From assembly GCA_965217205.1 (NCBI GenBank), contig OZ244254.1, positions 3,410,001 to 3,474,000 on the forward strand: a stretch of DNA of 64,000 nucleotides, in the 5' to 3' direction. The notes under the pieces were generated by a model that did not search any database, was not told where the DNA came from, and was given only the letters and a program-made list of their open reading frames with translations. This DNA comes from Maricaulis sp947259345 (GTDB taxonomy: Bacteria > Pseudomonadota > Alphaproteobacteria > Caulobacterales > Maricaulaceae). Positions 42,347-50,431 of the stretch are shown here, piece after piece. Made by a program: the position numbers and the translations under genes. How positions within the stretch are numbered: position 1 is the first letter of the stretch; every line of letters begins with the position of its first letter.

Positions 42347-43822
42347 ATGGCCGAACTCGTACCCGTCGAACCCTTTGATATTGTTGTATTCGGTGCCACC
42401 GGGGATCTGGCCTTGCGCAAATTGATCCCGGCGCTCTTCCATCGCTGGTGCGATGGGCAGATCACCGATGACAGCCGTATCATCTGCGCCTCGCGGGATT
42501 CCATGGAATCGGCGGCCTTCCAGGAGATGGCCGCCACTCATGTTGTTTCCGCAAAGACCTCGCCAGAGCGCCGGGCGTCCTGGGACAGGTTCGCAAGCCG
42601 CCTGACCTATGTCTCGGTCGACGCCACCAGTGAGACGTCTGGCTGGGAAGACCTCGCTGCCGCACTCGATCCGGATGAGACCAAGATCCGGCTGTATTAT
42701 CTGGCGCTGCCGCCCTCGATCTACGGGGCGATCTGCGCCGGGCTGGCGGCTCACAAGCTGAACACGCCGAACGCACGCATCGTTCTGGAGAAGCCGATCG
42801 GCTCAAACTACCACACGGCCCGCGCGATCAATGACAAGGTCGGTGAAGTTTTCAAAGAAAACAACATCTTCCGGATCGACCACTATTTGGGCAAGGAAAC
42901 CGTCCAGAACCTGCTCATCCTGCGATTTGCCAATTACCTGTTCGAGCCGATCTGGAACGCCAACGGGATTGACCATGTCCAGATCACGGTTGCGGAATCC
43001 CTCGGGGCCGGCAAACGGGCGAGCTATTATGACCGCTCCGGCGCCCTGCGGGACATGGTCCAGAACCATCTCCTCCAGCTCGCCTGCCTGGTGGCGATGG
43101 AGCCGCCTGCGTCGCTGGATCCCGATGCGGTACGAACCGAGAAGCTGAAAGTGCTCAAGGCTTTGCGGCCGGTGACGGCGGCCAATGTCAATCAGGATGT
43201 GGTCCGCGGCCAATACCAGGCTGGCGCGGTCGAGGGTGAGACCGTGCCGGGCTATGCCGAGGAGGTGGGTCAGGCCACCCAGACCGAGACCTTTGTCGGC
43301 GTGCGGGCGCATGTCGACAATTGGCGCTGGGCCGGTGTCCCCTTCTATCTGCGGACCGGCAAGCGTATGGCCGCGCGACGCTCCGAAATCATCGTCCAGT
43401 TCAAGCCCATTCCGCACGATGTGGTCGGCGCGGCGGAAGGCGCGATGCATCCCAATCGCCTGGTCATCCGCTTGCAGCCGGATGAAGGCGTCAAATTGAT
43501 GCTGATGACCAAGGATCCCGGGCCGGGCGGGCTCCGTCTGCGCTACGTCCCGCTCAATCTGGCCTATGCCGAGCATTTCGAACGGGACTATCCGGATGCC
43601 TATGAACGCCTGTTGATGGCGGTCGTGCGTGGCAATCTCAGTCTTTTCATGCGCCGCGACGAGGTCGAGGCGGCGTGGCGCTGGGTCGATGGGATCATCC
43701 AGTCCTGGGAAGACAGCCAGGCCAAACTCTATGGCTATCAGGCCGGCACAGATGGCCCGACCCAGTCTGCGCTTCTGCTGGCCCGTGAGGAGAGAGAGTG
43801 GTTTGATGGCCTTGACCGCTAA
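42347..43822 (+). CDS. zwf: glucose-6-phosphate 1-dehydrogenase
   Basis: The 491-residue enzyme has the nucleotide-binding start VVFGATGDLALRKL and the active-site signature RIDHYLGKE (176-184, His179 and Lys183). Full family length is present. It oxidises glucose 6-phosphate to 6-phosphogluconolactone with NAD(P)+. AGGAAG precedes the ATG. It opens the zwf-pgl-edd operon, overlapping pgl by 17 bp, so the products act in sequence into the Entner-Doudoroff pathway. A palindrome 53 bp upstream is the likely control site. Confidence 0.97.
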   Translation: MAELVPVEPFDIVVFGATGDLALRKLIPALFHRWCDGQITDDSRIICASRDSMESAAFQEMAATHVVSAKTSPERRASWDRFASRLTYVSVDATSETSGWEDLAAALDPDETKIRLYYLALPPSIYGAICAGLAAHKLNTPNARIVLEKPIGSNYHTARAINDKVGEVFKENNIFRIDHYLGKETVQNLLILRFANYLFEPIWNANGIDHVQITVAESLGAGKRASYYDRSGALRDMVQNHLLQLACLVAMEPPASLDPDAVRTEKLKVLKALRPVTAANVNQDVVRGQYQAGAVEGETVPGYAEEVGQATQTETFVGVRAHVDNWRWAGVPFYLRTGKRMAARRSEIIVQFKPIPHDVVGAAEGAMHPNRLVIRLQPDEGVKLMLMTKDPGPGGLRLRYVPLNLAYAEHFERDYPDAYERLLMAVVRGNLSLFMRRDEVEAAWRWVDGIIQSWEDSQAKLYGYQAGTDGPTQSALLLAREEREWFDGLDR

Positions 43823-44534
43823 TCCGAACCTCACTTTCACCGAACACGCCGACAAGGCCGCCATGGCCGAGGCGCTGGCGCAGCCTGTGGCGGACCGCCT
43901 GGCTGCGGCAATTGTTGAACGGGGTGAGGCGATCTTTGCGGTATCCGGCGGCTCGACGCCGGAAGGGCTCTATCGTCGACTGGCCGACACCGAGATCGAC
44001 TGGTCGAAAGTGACGGTCATTCTGGTTGATGAGCGCTGGGTCGAGCCTGGCGAGGGCGGGTCAAACGAGACATTCCTGCAATCCACCCTGATGATCGGCG
44101 CGGCATCGGCAGCGCGCCTGATCGGCCTCAAGGCGCCGGGTGAGACGCCGCTCGACGGACTGGCGGCCGTGCAGGACGCATTGGTCGGCGTGTCTTTCCC
44201 GCCGGATGTGCTGATCCTCGGCATGGGCGAGGATGGTCACACGGCGTCCTGGTTCCCGCGGGCCGATGGTCTGGACGTCGCGCTTGCCGAAACCGGACCG
44301 CCGGTTGCCGCCATTCGGGCCAAGCAAACCGCGGTGACCGGCGCGCTTACGGATCGCATCACCTTGACCCGGGCCGCGCTGGCGGGCGCCGGGCTGAGCC
44401 TGCTTCTGGTCGCCGGCGACGGAAAGAAGCGCGCACTTGAAGCCGCGATGGAGGCCGGCCCGATTGCAGACATGCCGATCCGCGTCCTACTGCGTTCGCC
44501 GGACGATTGCCCCGAAATTCACTGGACGCGCTGA
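43806..44534 (+). CDS. pgl: 6-phosphogluconolactonase
   Basis: The 242-residue protein belongs to the DevB/SOL-type lactonases: AVSGGSTPEGLYRRL, VILVDERWV and LGMGEDGHTASWFP are diagnostic. It hydrolyses 6-phosphogluconolactone to 6-phosphogluconate. The ATG at 43806 follows a GGAGAGAG site and lies inside the 3' end of zwf in another frame, indicating coupled translation. Confidence 0.95.
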   Translation: MALTANPNLTFTEHADKAAMAEALAQPVADRLAAAIVERGEAIFAVSGGSTPEGLYRRLADTEIDWSKVTVILVDERWVEPGEGGSNETFLQSTLMIGAASAARLIGLKAPGETPLDGLAAVQDALVGVSFPPDVLILGMGEDGHTASWFPRADGLDVALAETGPPVAAIRAKQTAVTGALTDRITLTRAALAGAGLSLLLVAGDGKKRALEAAMEAGPIADMPIRVLLRSPDDCPEIHWTR

Positions 44535-44562
44535 GCGCGTCCGCCTGAACGGAAGACTGATG

Positions 44563-46419
44563 ATGACCCAGACGATCAAGGCGACCCTTCGCGCCGTCAC
44601 GGACCGTATCCGCGAGCGCAGCGCGCCGACCCGTTCGGCCTATCTCGCCCAGATTGCGGCCGCCCGCGAGACGGGTCGCAATCGCTCGACCCTGTCCTGC
44701 GGAAATCTCGCCCACGGCTTTGCCGCCTGTGGCGGGGCGGACAAGCGCGCCCTGAAAGATGGTGGCTGGGCCAATGTCGGCATCGTCACCGCCTATAACG
44801 ACATGCTGTCTGCGCATCAGCCTTTCGGACCCTATCCGGACATCATCAAGAAGGCGCTGAATCAGGTCGGTGCCGTTGGCCAGATCGCCGGTGGCGTACC
44901 GGCCATGTGCGACGGCGTCACCCAGGGCCAGCCGGGCATGGAGCTCTCCCTGTTTAGCCGCGACGTGATCGCCATGTCGACGGCGGTGGCCCTGTCTCAC
45001 AACATGTTTGACGCTGCCCTGTGCCTGGGCGTGTGTGACAAGATCGTGCCGGGCCTGATGATCGGCGCGCTGCGCTTCGGGCATCTCCCCGTGATCTTCG
45101 TACCGGCCGGCCCGATGCGGTCCGGCCTGCCCAATCCGGAGAAGGCCAAGGTCCGCCAGCTCTTTGCCGAGGGCAAGGTCGGCCGTGATGCCCTGTTGGA
45201 GGCCGAGAGCCAATCCTACCACTCGCCGGGGACCTGCACTTTCTACGGAACGGCGAATTCCAATCAGATGTTGATGGAAATCATGGGGCTGCACATTCCC
45301 GGCGCCGCTTTCGTCAACCCGGCCGACCCGATGCGCGAGGCTTTCACGCGGGCTGCAGCCCAGCGTGCCGCCGCGATCACCGCCGACAAGGACGCCTATG
45401 CCCCGATGGGCGAAATCGTCGACGAAAAGGCGATCGTGAACGCGATTGTCGGCCTCCATGCGACCGGCGGCTCGACCAATCATACCATTCACCTGATCGC
45501 CATTGCCCGGGCCGCCGGCATCCTGGTCGACTGGACCGATTTTGATGCGCTCGCCGATATCACGCCGCTCCTGTGCCGCGTCTATCCCAATGGGCCGGCC
45601 GATGTGAACCATTTCCATGCCGCGGGCGGGTTGGGCTATGTCATCCGCGAACTGCTCGATGCCGGCCTGCTGCATGAGGATGTGAAGACGGTGATGGGCG
45701 ACGGCTTGCGCGCCTATGCCAGCGAGGCTTTCCCCGATGGCGACGGGTTGATGTGGCAGCCGGCCGCCACCGAGTCCGGCGATCTCGAGATTGTGCGCCC
45801 GGTATCGGAGCCCTTCTCCGCCGATGGCGGGCTGAAACTCCTCGACGGTCCACTTGGCCGCGCCGTGATCAAGGTTTCGGCGGTCAAGCTGGAGCATCGC
45901 ATCGTTGAGGCGCCGGCCGTCGTGTTCGAAAGCCAGGATGATTTCCTCGACCGCTTCAAGACGGGCGAACTTGACCGCGACTTCATCGCGGTTCTGCGCT
46001 TCCAGGGACCCCGCGCCAATGGCATGCCGGAATTGCACAAGTTGACCCCGGCACTGGGGTCCTTGCAGGACCGGGGTTTCAAGGTCGCCCTGGTGACGGA
46101 TGGGCGCATGTCGGGCGCGTCCGGCAAGGTGCCGGCGGCGATCCATGTCAGCCCGGAGGCAGCGCTCGGCGGGCCGCTGGCCCGGGTTCTTGATGATGAT
46201 CTTGTCCGCCTGGATGCGGTCGCCGGCACGCTCGAGATCAAGGCAGACGGGTTTGATAATCGCGCTCTGGCAACGCCGCCTTCAGCGGTCCAGATCGGCA
46301 TGGGCCGGGAGCTGTTCTCCGGCTTTCGCCAACTCGCCGGGCCGGCTGAGGAGGGCGCGCTGGCGATCCCCGATCTTGCTGTCGCGTCGCACCGCGATGA
46401 CGCATTGATTCCGGCCTGA
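44563..46419 (+). CDS. edd: 6-phosphogluconate dehydratase
   Basis: The 618-residue IlvD/Edd-family enzyme has cluster-ligand regions at SCGNLAHG and AMCDGVTQGQPGMELSLFSRD, and the C-terminal MSGASGKVPAAIHV. It dehydrates 6-phosphogluconate to KDPG using a 4Fe-4S cluster. Two adjacent ATGs are possible; 44563 has the better spacing from GGAAG. In Caulobacter relatives glk often follows; here the next gene is a DUF3108 protein, and neither glk nor eda is in the window. Confidence 0.96.
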   Translation: MTQTIKATLRAVTDRIRERSAPTRSAYLAQIAAARETGRNRSTLSCGNLAHGFAACGGADKRALKDGGWANVGIVTAYNDMLSAHQPFGPYPDIIKKALNQVGAVGQIAGGVPAMCDGVTQGQPGMELSLFSRDVIAMSTAVALSHNMFDAALCLGVCDKIVPGLMIGALRFGHLPVIFVPAGPMRSGLPNPEKAKVRQLFAEGKVGRDALLEAESQSYHSPGTCTFYGTANSNQMLMEIMGLHIPGAAFVNPADPMREAFTRAAAQRAAAITADKDAYAPMGEIVDEKAIVNAIVGLHATGGSTNHTIHLIAIARAAGILVDWTDFDALADITPLLCRVYPNGPADVNHFHAAGGLGYVIRELLDAGLLHEDVKTVMGDGLRAYASEAFPDGDGLMWQPAATESGDLEIVRPVSEPFSADGGLKLLDGPLGRAVIKVSAVKLEHRIVEAPAVVFESQDDFLDRFKTGELDRDFIAVLRFQGPRANGMPELHKLTPALGSLQDRGFKVALVTDGRMSGASGKVPAAIHVSPEAALGGPLARVLDDDLVRLDAVAGTLEIKADGFDNRALATPPSAVQIGMGRELFSGFRQLAGPAEEGALAIPDLAVASHRDDALIPA

Positions 46420-46482
46420 CCTGCCATCATCCTGTCGCAGGGCCGGGCGAGATTGGTCGCGTGCCTGGTACCGGGGGTTGTC

Positions 46483-47319
46483 ATGTCGACGCGTGAATTC
46501 TGTCTTGTGGCCGGAATCGGCCTGAGCCTGGGTCTCGGTCTGGCCACGGGCGCTGCCGGCAGCGATGAGGCTGGTCTTGCGCCCCGGTCTGCATCCGAAG
46601 CTGTGCGGGTCTCGGCGCGTTATGCGTCTTCGGTTCTCTTCTTCAAAGTCGGTGAAATCACGCTCGATGCGCGTTTCGGCGACGCCGGATATGCGGCTGA
46701 AAGCTATATCGAGGCGGCCGGGCTCGCGGCGCTTTTCACCGATTTCGATATTCGCGCAGAAGTCTCCGGACAGGGGGGTAATGGTGCCCGCGAGCCGGCC
46801 GTTTATCAGCATGTCGAGCGGACCGGTTCAAAAGTCCGTTCCGTGCGGGTTGAATTTGCGGATGATGTGGCCCGATCCAATGTGGAGCCGCCCTTTGGCT
46901 CCTGGGGCGTGCCGCCGGCCAGTGCCAGCGACCGGACAGATGTGATCGATCCGATGACGGCCTTCTTTGAATTGTCGCGCCGTCTGGAAGGCGGCGAGGG
47001 GTGTGACGGCCGTCTCGCCGTATTCGACGGCAAGGCGCGCTATGATCTTCGTCTGGAAACTGTCGGGACAGACCGGGTCCGGACGCGCGCCTGGCGCGGC
47101 GAGGCACTTCTCTGCCATGCCTGGTATGAACCGATTTCCGGCTATGATCCGGAAGACTATCCAAGTGAGTCCGAACTGCGGCACCCGCTGGTCCTCTGGC
47201 TCGCTCCGATCGCCGGAGAGTCAGCCTATTTGCCGGTGCGCCTGCATACGCGCGCGGGCTTTGGGGGGGTGACAATCGAGCTGACCGGACTGGCGGTCGA
47301 ACCGCTGGCTGGCGGCTAG
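46483..47319 (+). CDS. secreted DUF3108 protein
   Basis: The 278-residue protein has a signal peptide of about 25 residues. A beta-rich DUF3108-type body follows, starting YASSVLFFKVGEITLDARF and containing CDGRLAVFDGKARYDLRL and LLCHAWYEPISGY, with two cysteines that could pair. The family is periplasmic and of unknown function. A GGGGGTT stretch precedes the ATG, 63 bp after edd, so read-through from the sugar operon is possible. Nothing ties it to sugar metabolism. Confidence 0.75.
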   Translation: MSTREFCLVAGIGLSLGLGLATGAAGSDEAGLAPRSASEAVRVSARYASSVLFFKVGEITLDARFGDAGYAAESYIEAAGLAALFTDFDIRAEVSGQGGNGAREPAVYQHVERTGSKVRSVRVEFADDVARSNVEPPFGSWGVPPASASDRTDVIDPMTAFFELSRRLEGGEGCDGRLAVFDGKARYDLRLETVGTDRVRTRAWRGEALLCHAWYEPISGYDPEDYPSESELRHPLVLWLAPIAGESAYLPVRLHTRAGFGGVTIELTGLAVEPLAGG

Positions 47320-47384
47320 GTCAAAATCCATGCCGGCGTGATCGCCATCACATGTTGCAAGGCAGCATGTTGCTAGATTCTCCA

Positions 47385-47531
47385 AACCGCTCCACGAGCG
47401 GCCCCAAACTCCCGCGTGCAGCTTGCTGTTCCGGGAACGGCGGGGTGCAAGTCCTTGCCCATGCGAAGCCCCAACTTCGCCTTGCACCCCGTCGCGCTTG
47501 GCCCACCCCGGCGCAATGAGGGCCGGGTTTT
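47385..47531 (+). ncRNA. candidate structured small RNA
   Basis: On the plus strand three elements lie in order. The first is a hairpin CCGCTC-CAC-GAGCGG (47387-47401). The second is a long stem CGGGGTGCAAG / CTTGCACCCCG (47441-47451 and 47481-47491, 11 of 11 paired) enclosing GCGAAG-CCCCAA-CTTCGC (47463-47480). The third is a terminator with a T-run. GGCC..CAA at 47400-47407 can also pair with TTGGCC near 47499. The shape of a long bulged rod with a terminator suggests a stand-alone RNA or a leader of the TIR operon. No known family was recognised. Confidence 0.4.
47507..47531 (+). terminator. intrinsic terminator in front of the TIR operon
   Basis: CCCGGC (47507-47512) and GCCGGG (47522-47527) form a 6-bp GC stem with a 9-nt loop followed by TTTT. 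It could end the candidate small RNA or act as an attenuator for the TIR gene 143 bp downstream. Confidence 0.55.
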
Positions 47532-47673
47532 GTGGTTGCCAGCGAAGCGCCTTGGCGCGGGCATGCCGGAAACGTGTTGAAAGCTGAGTTTGCCAGGCTG
47601 GCGGGTAACGGCTCCCGGTTGCACGACTGCTGCGAAACACCAATGATGGTTGTCCGTGATTTGGGGACAGGCG

Positions 47674-49719
47674 ATGAGTGTGGGCACGCGCTACCGCGCA
47701 TTTATCAGTTACAGCCATCGGGATCAGGATTTCGCGCGTGCCCTGCACCGTCAGCTTGAAACCTATCGTGTGCCCTCGCGGCTGGTTGGACGCGAGACAC
47801 CGAAAGGGCCGGTGCCTCGAAGATTGGCCCCGATATTTCGAGATCGGGAAGACTTGGCCGCGACCGGCAGCCTGACAGCGTCAGTCCGTGAAGCGCTGGC
47901 CAGTTCTGACACACTGATCGTCGTCTGTTCGCCGGATTCCGTGGTGTCACGCTGGGTCAATGAGGAGATCCGCGCCTATCGTCAGCTCAATCCCGACGGT
48001 GTTGTACTCGCCGCGGTTCTGGCGGGTGATCCTGACGCAGACCCGGAGCTTGAGCCGGGACTCGCCTGCTTTCCGCCCGCCCTGCTGGAACCCGGCGCTG
48101 ATGGCGTCGTCAACGAGCCGGTCGCCGCCGACATGCGGCGGCAGGCCGACGGGCGTCGCATGGCGCTGCTCAAACTCGTGGCAGGATTGATCGGGGTTAG
48201 CCTGGACCAGTTGATCCAGCGCGACCTCCAGCGTCGGCAACGCCGCGTGACCGTCATCACAGGCGTCTCTGTACTGATTTCCGTTACCATGGTGGCATTG
48301 ACGCTGCTGGCCGTCTCGGCTCGCTCCGAGGCGGAACGGCGCAAGGCCGAGGCCGAGGACCTCATTGAGTTCATGTTGAATGATCTGCGAGACAATCTGG
48401 AACCGGTCGGGCGGCTCGATGCACTTGATGCCGTGGGCGCCAAGGTCATCGAGTATTACGACAACCAAGGTCCGGCGGCCATGACAACAGACGAGCTGGG
48501 CCGGCGGGCGCGCGCCTTCCATCTCCTAGGCGAAATCGACAGTGCGCAGGGTGATCTAGACAGTGCCTACCAGCATTTTCGTATCGCCTACGAGTCCACG
48601 AGCCGTATTCTCGCGGTCGATCCGACGATGCCCGAACGTATCTACGAGCACGCTCAAAGCAGTTATTGGGTCGGGTATTTCGCCTGGCGCCGGGGCGATC
48701 TGGAAATGGCGGAGCGTCGTTTCGTCGAGTACCGAGACCTCGCTTATCAGCTAATCGAAGCCGATCCGGAGAATGCCGAGTGGCAGGCTGAGGTCGGTCA
48801 TGCCCACTCGAATATCGGGACCTTGTATGTGGGTCAGCGGCGGTGGGCGGATGCGCTTGTGGAGGCAAGAGCGTCCCTCGAACGATTCCGGGTCATCGCA
48901 GCGGGTCGGCCTGACGATGACCCGGCCTGGTCCAATGTCGCGAGGACCCTCGCCTGGGTCGCGTCTGTTTCGGAGATCACGGACGGCCGGGACGCGTCCA
49001 TCGCAGTGCTTCGCGAGCAATTGGAGCTTTATGAGAGCGGGCGCATTGATGTGACGGAGGACTGGCGCGTCCGGCGCACCGTGATCGCTGCGGAATATGC
49101 CCTTGCTCGCTTGCTGGTCATGCCGAGTGAGACCACGACCGATGCCGATATCGAATTGGCGCTGGCAATACTCGAATCCTCCGCATTGGAGGCCTCAGCC
49201 CTGATCGCGCACGAGCCGGACAATTTGCAATGGCGTCTGATTGCGGTCCGGCAGCGTCTTTGGCAGGCGCAGGCCGAGCTCTATAGCGGCGATCCGTCTG
49301 GCGCGCGGGACGCTTATGTGGCTGCCACGGGCTATATGGCCCATCCTGCCTGGGGCGGTGCGGAAGGCGCCAGTTTTGCTGTCACGCGATTGCACGCGAG
49401 CCTGATCGAGGCGCGAATTTTCGCGGCGCGTGGTGATCACGAGGCCGCGCAAACATCGGTCGAGCATATGCTGGCGACTCTCGGGCAGGTGGATAACTGG
49501 TCGGATGCGCTGGAACGCGCGCCCTATTATTTCGCCGCAGGCGCCAACACGCTTGCCGATGCCCTGGCGGCGCAGGGCCAGACCGCCGAGGCGCGACGGA
49601 TACGTTCCGATATTGTCCGCCGACTGGAGCCCATCCGGAATCGTCTCCGCGTCGATTCCATCGCCGAGCTCGCTTATGCCAATGAGCGACTCGATCTGCC
49701 GCTGATGAATGCGGAATAG
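47674..49719 (+). CDS. TIR-domain, membrane-anchored TPR protein
   Basis: The 681-residue protein has an N-terminal TIR domain (about 7-115): YRAFISYSHRDQDF, FRDREDLAATGSL and SRWVNEEIRAY, whose Glu97 or Glu98 is in the place of the NADase glutamate. A linker and one transmembrane helix (about 192-216) follow, then DLRDNLEPVGRLDALDAVG and a TPR region to the end. The TIR domain faces the cytoplasm if the N-terminus is inside. Bacterial TIR proteins often cleave NAD or make signalling molecules from it. It lacks a cNMP-binding domain. The ATG at 47674 follows GGGGAC. Confidence 0.88.
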   Translation: MSVGTRYRAFISYSHRDQDFARALHRQLETYRVPSRLVGRETPKGPVPRRLAPIFRDREDLAATGSLTASVREALASSDTLIVVCSPDSVVSRWVNEEIRAYRQLNPDGVVLAAVLAGDPDADPELEPGLACFPPALLEPGADGVVNEPVAADMRRQADGRRMALLKLVAGLIGVSLDQLIQRDLQRRQRRVTVITGVSVLISVTMVALTLLAVSARSEAERRKAEAEDLIEFMLNDLRDNLEPVGRLDALDAVGAKVIEYYDNQGPAAMTTDELGRRARAFHLLGEIDSAQGDLDSAYQHFRIAYESTSRILAVDPTMPERIYEHAQSSYWVGYFAWRRGDLEMAERRFVEYRDLAYQLIEADPENAEWQAEVGHAHSNIGTLYVGQRRWADALVEARASLERFRVIAAGRPDDDPAWSNVARTLAWVASVSEITDGRDASIAVLREQLELYESGRIDVTEDWRVRRTVIAAEYALARLLVMPSETTTDADIELALAILESSALEASALIAHEPDNLQWRLIAVRQRLWQAQAELYSGDPSGARDAYVAATGYMAHPAWGGAEGASFAVTRLHASLIEARIFAARGDHEAAQTSVEHMLATLGQVDNWSDALERAPYYFAAGANTLADALAAQGQTAEARRIRSDIVRRLEPIRNRLRVDSIAELAYANERLDLPLMNAE

Positions 49720-49775
49720 GATTTGGCTGATTTGCCCGATCAGGCGACCCGCCAAATAACTGCAGGGGATTTTGA

Positions 49776-50384
49776 ATGGCTGTGATCGACAAGGACGCAT
49801 TTGACGGGACCATTGCCCAGGAAGAATTACTGGGCGCTTGTGATCTGGCTCCGATACAGACCCAGATCAGCCTGATCGCGCGCGCTTCCGATGGCTTTGT
49901 TGTCATGACCGGCAATGATGTCGGGCGGGAAGCCTTCGACGAGACCGAGATTTCTCAGATTTTCGTGATCTTTGCGGAAACCGTGAATGACTTCGCCAAC
50001 GCAGACGCCTCGACCCTGCGGACCGCCGTTTCGGCGGCACTGGTGGGTATGTGGACGTCTTGCTCCAACGATGTGCCCTGCCCATTCGATCAGGCCGCCC
50101 ATGGTCGAACGCGCTTGATATTCCATATCCATGTGCCCGGTTGGGGATTTGAACCGGCTCGTATCAAGTTCAAAGGCAAGGATCCGTCACACGCCTTCTG
50201 CGGACTGGACTGGCTCATGCTGAATGGTGAAAACTGCAAGCCTTACAGCTTCCAACTTCAAACCAAGCCGGTCGAGGCGCCTGCGACATATGAATTCGCG
50301 CTCTTCATCAACGCGTCGCAGGATGCCGGCAATCAGTCCACGCGCATCATCATTGATCCATCCGTTGAGCTTAACCCGCCTTGA
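49776..50384 (+). CDS. unrecognised 202-residue protein between TIR and cyclase genes
   Basis: This soluble protein of 202 residues has no signal peptide or membrane helix. It begins IDKDAFDGTIAQEELLGACDL and ends in a beta-rich half with RIIIDPSVELNPP. I do not recognise the family. An AGGGGA site precedes the ATG. It lies 56 bp after the TIR gene and 47 bp before the cyclase start, on the same strand, so it is probably a third component of the same system. An ATTTGGC/GCCAAAT inverted repeat (49721-49757) occupies the gap before it. Confidence 0.75.
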   Translation: MAVIDKDAFDGTIAQEELLGACDLAPIQTQISLIARASDGFVVMTGNDVGREAFDETEISQIFVIFAETVNDFANADASTLRTAVSAALVGMWTSCSNDVPCPFDQAAHGRTRLIFHIHVPGWGFEPARIKFKGKDPSHAFCGLDWLMLNGENCKPYSFQLQTKPVEAPATYEFALFINASQDAGNQSTRIIIDPSVELNPP

Positions 50385-50431
50385 TCGGAAAGATCGAAGC
50401 ACGCACGGCGGCATGCGACCGGAGACCAGAA

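Larger units (their letters stand above)
47320..47673. other. 354-bp intergenic region with dense secondary structure
   Basis: No protein gene is supported here. It holds a direct repeat of CATGTTGC (47351-47358 and 47366-47373) just before TAGATT (47374-47379). A series of hairpins and a terminator end at 47531, described separately. From 47532 to the TIR-gene start at 47674 nothing distinctive is visible beyond GGGGAC, the ribosome binding site. Confidence 0.6.

Noticed and set aside
47348..47701. 117-codon minus-strand frame in the structured intergenic region
   Set aside because: No ribosome binding site, low-complexity composition, overlaps the TIR start, and the region is better explained by RNA hairpins.
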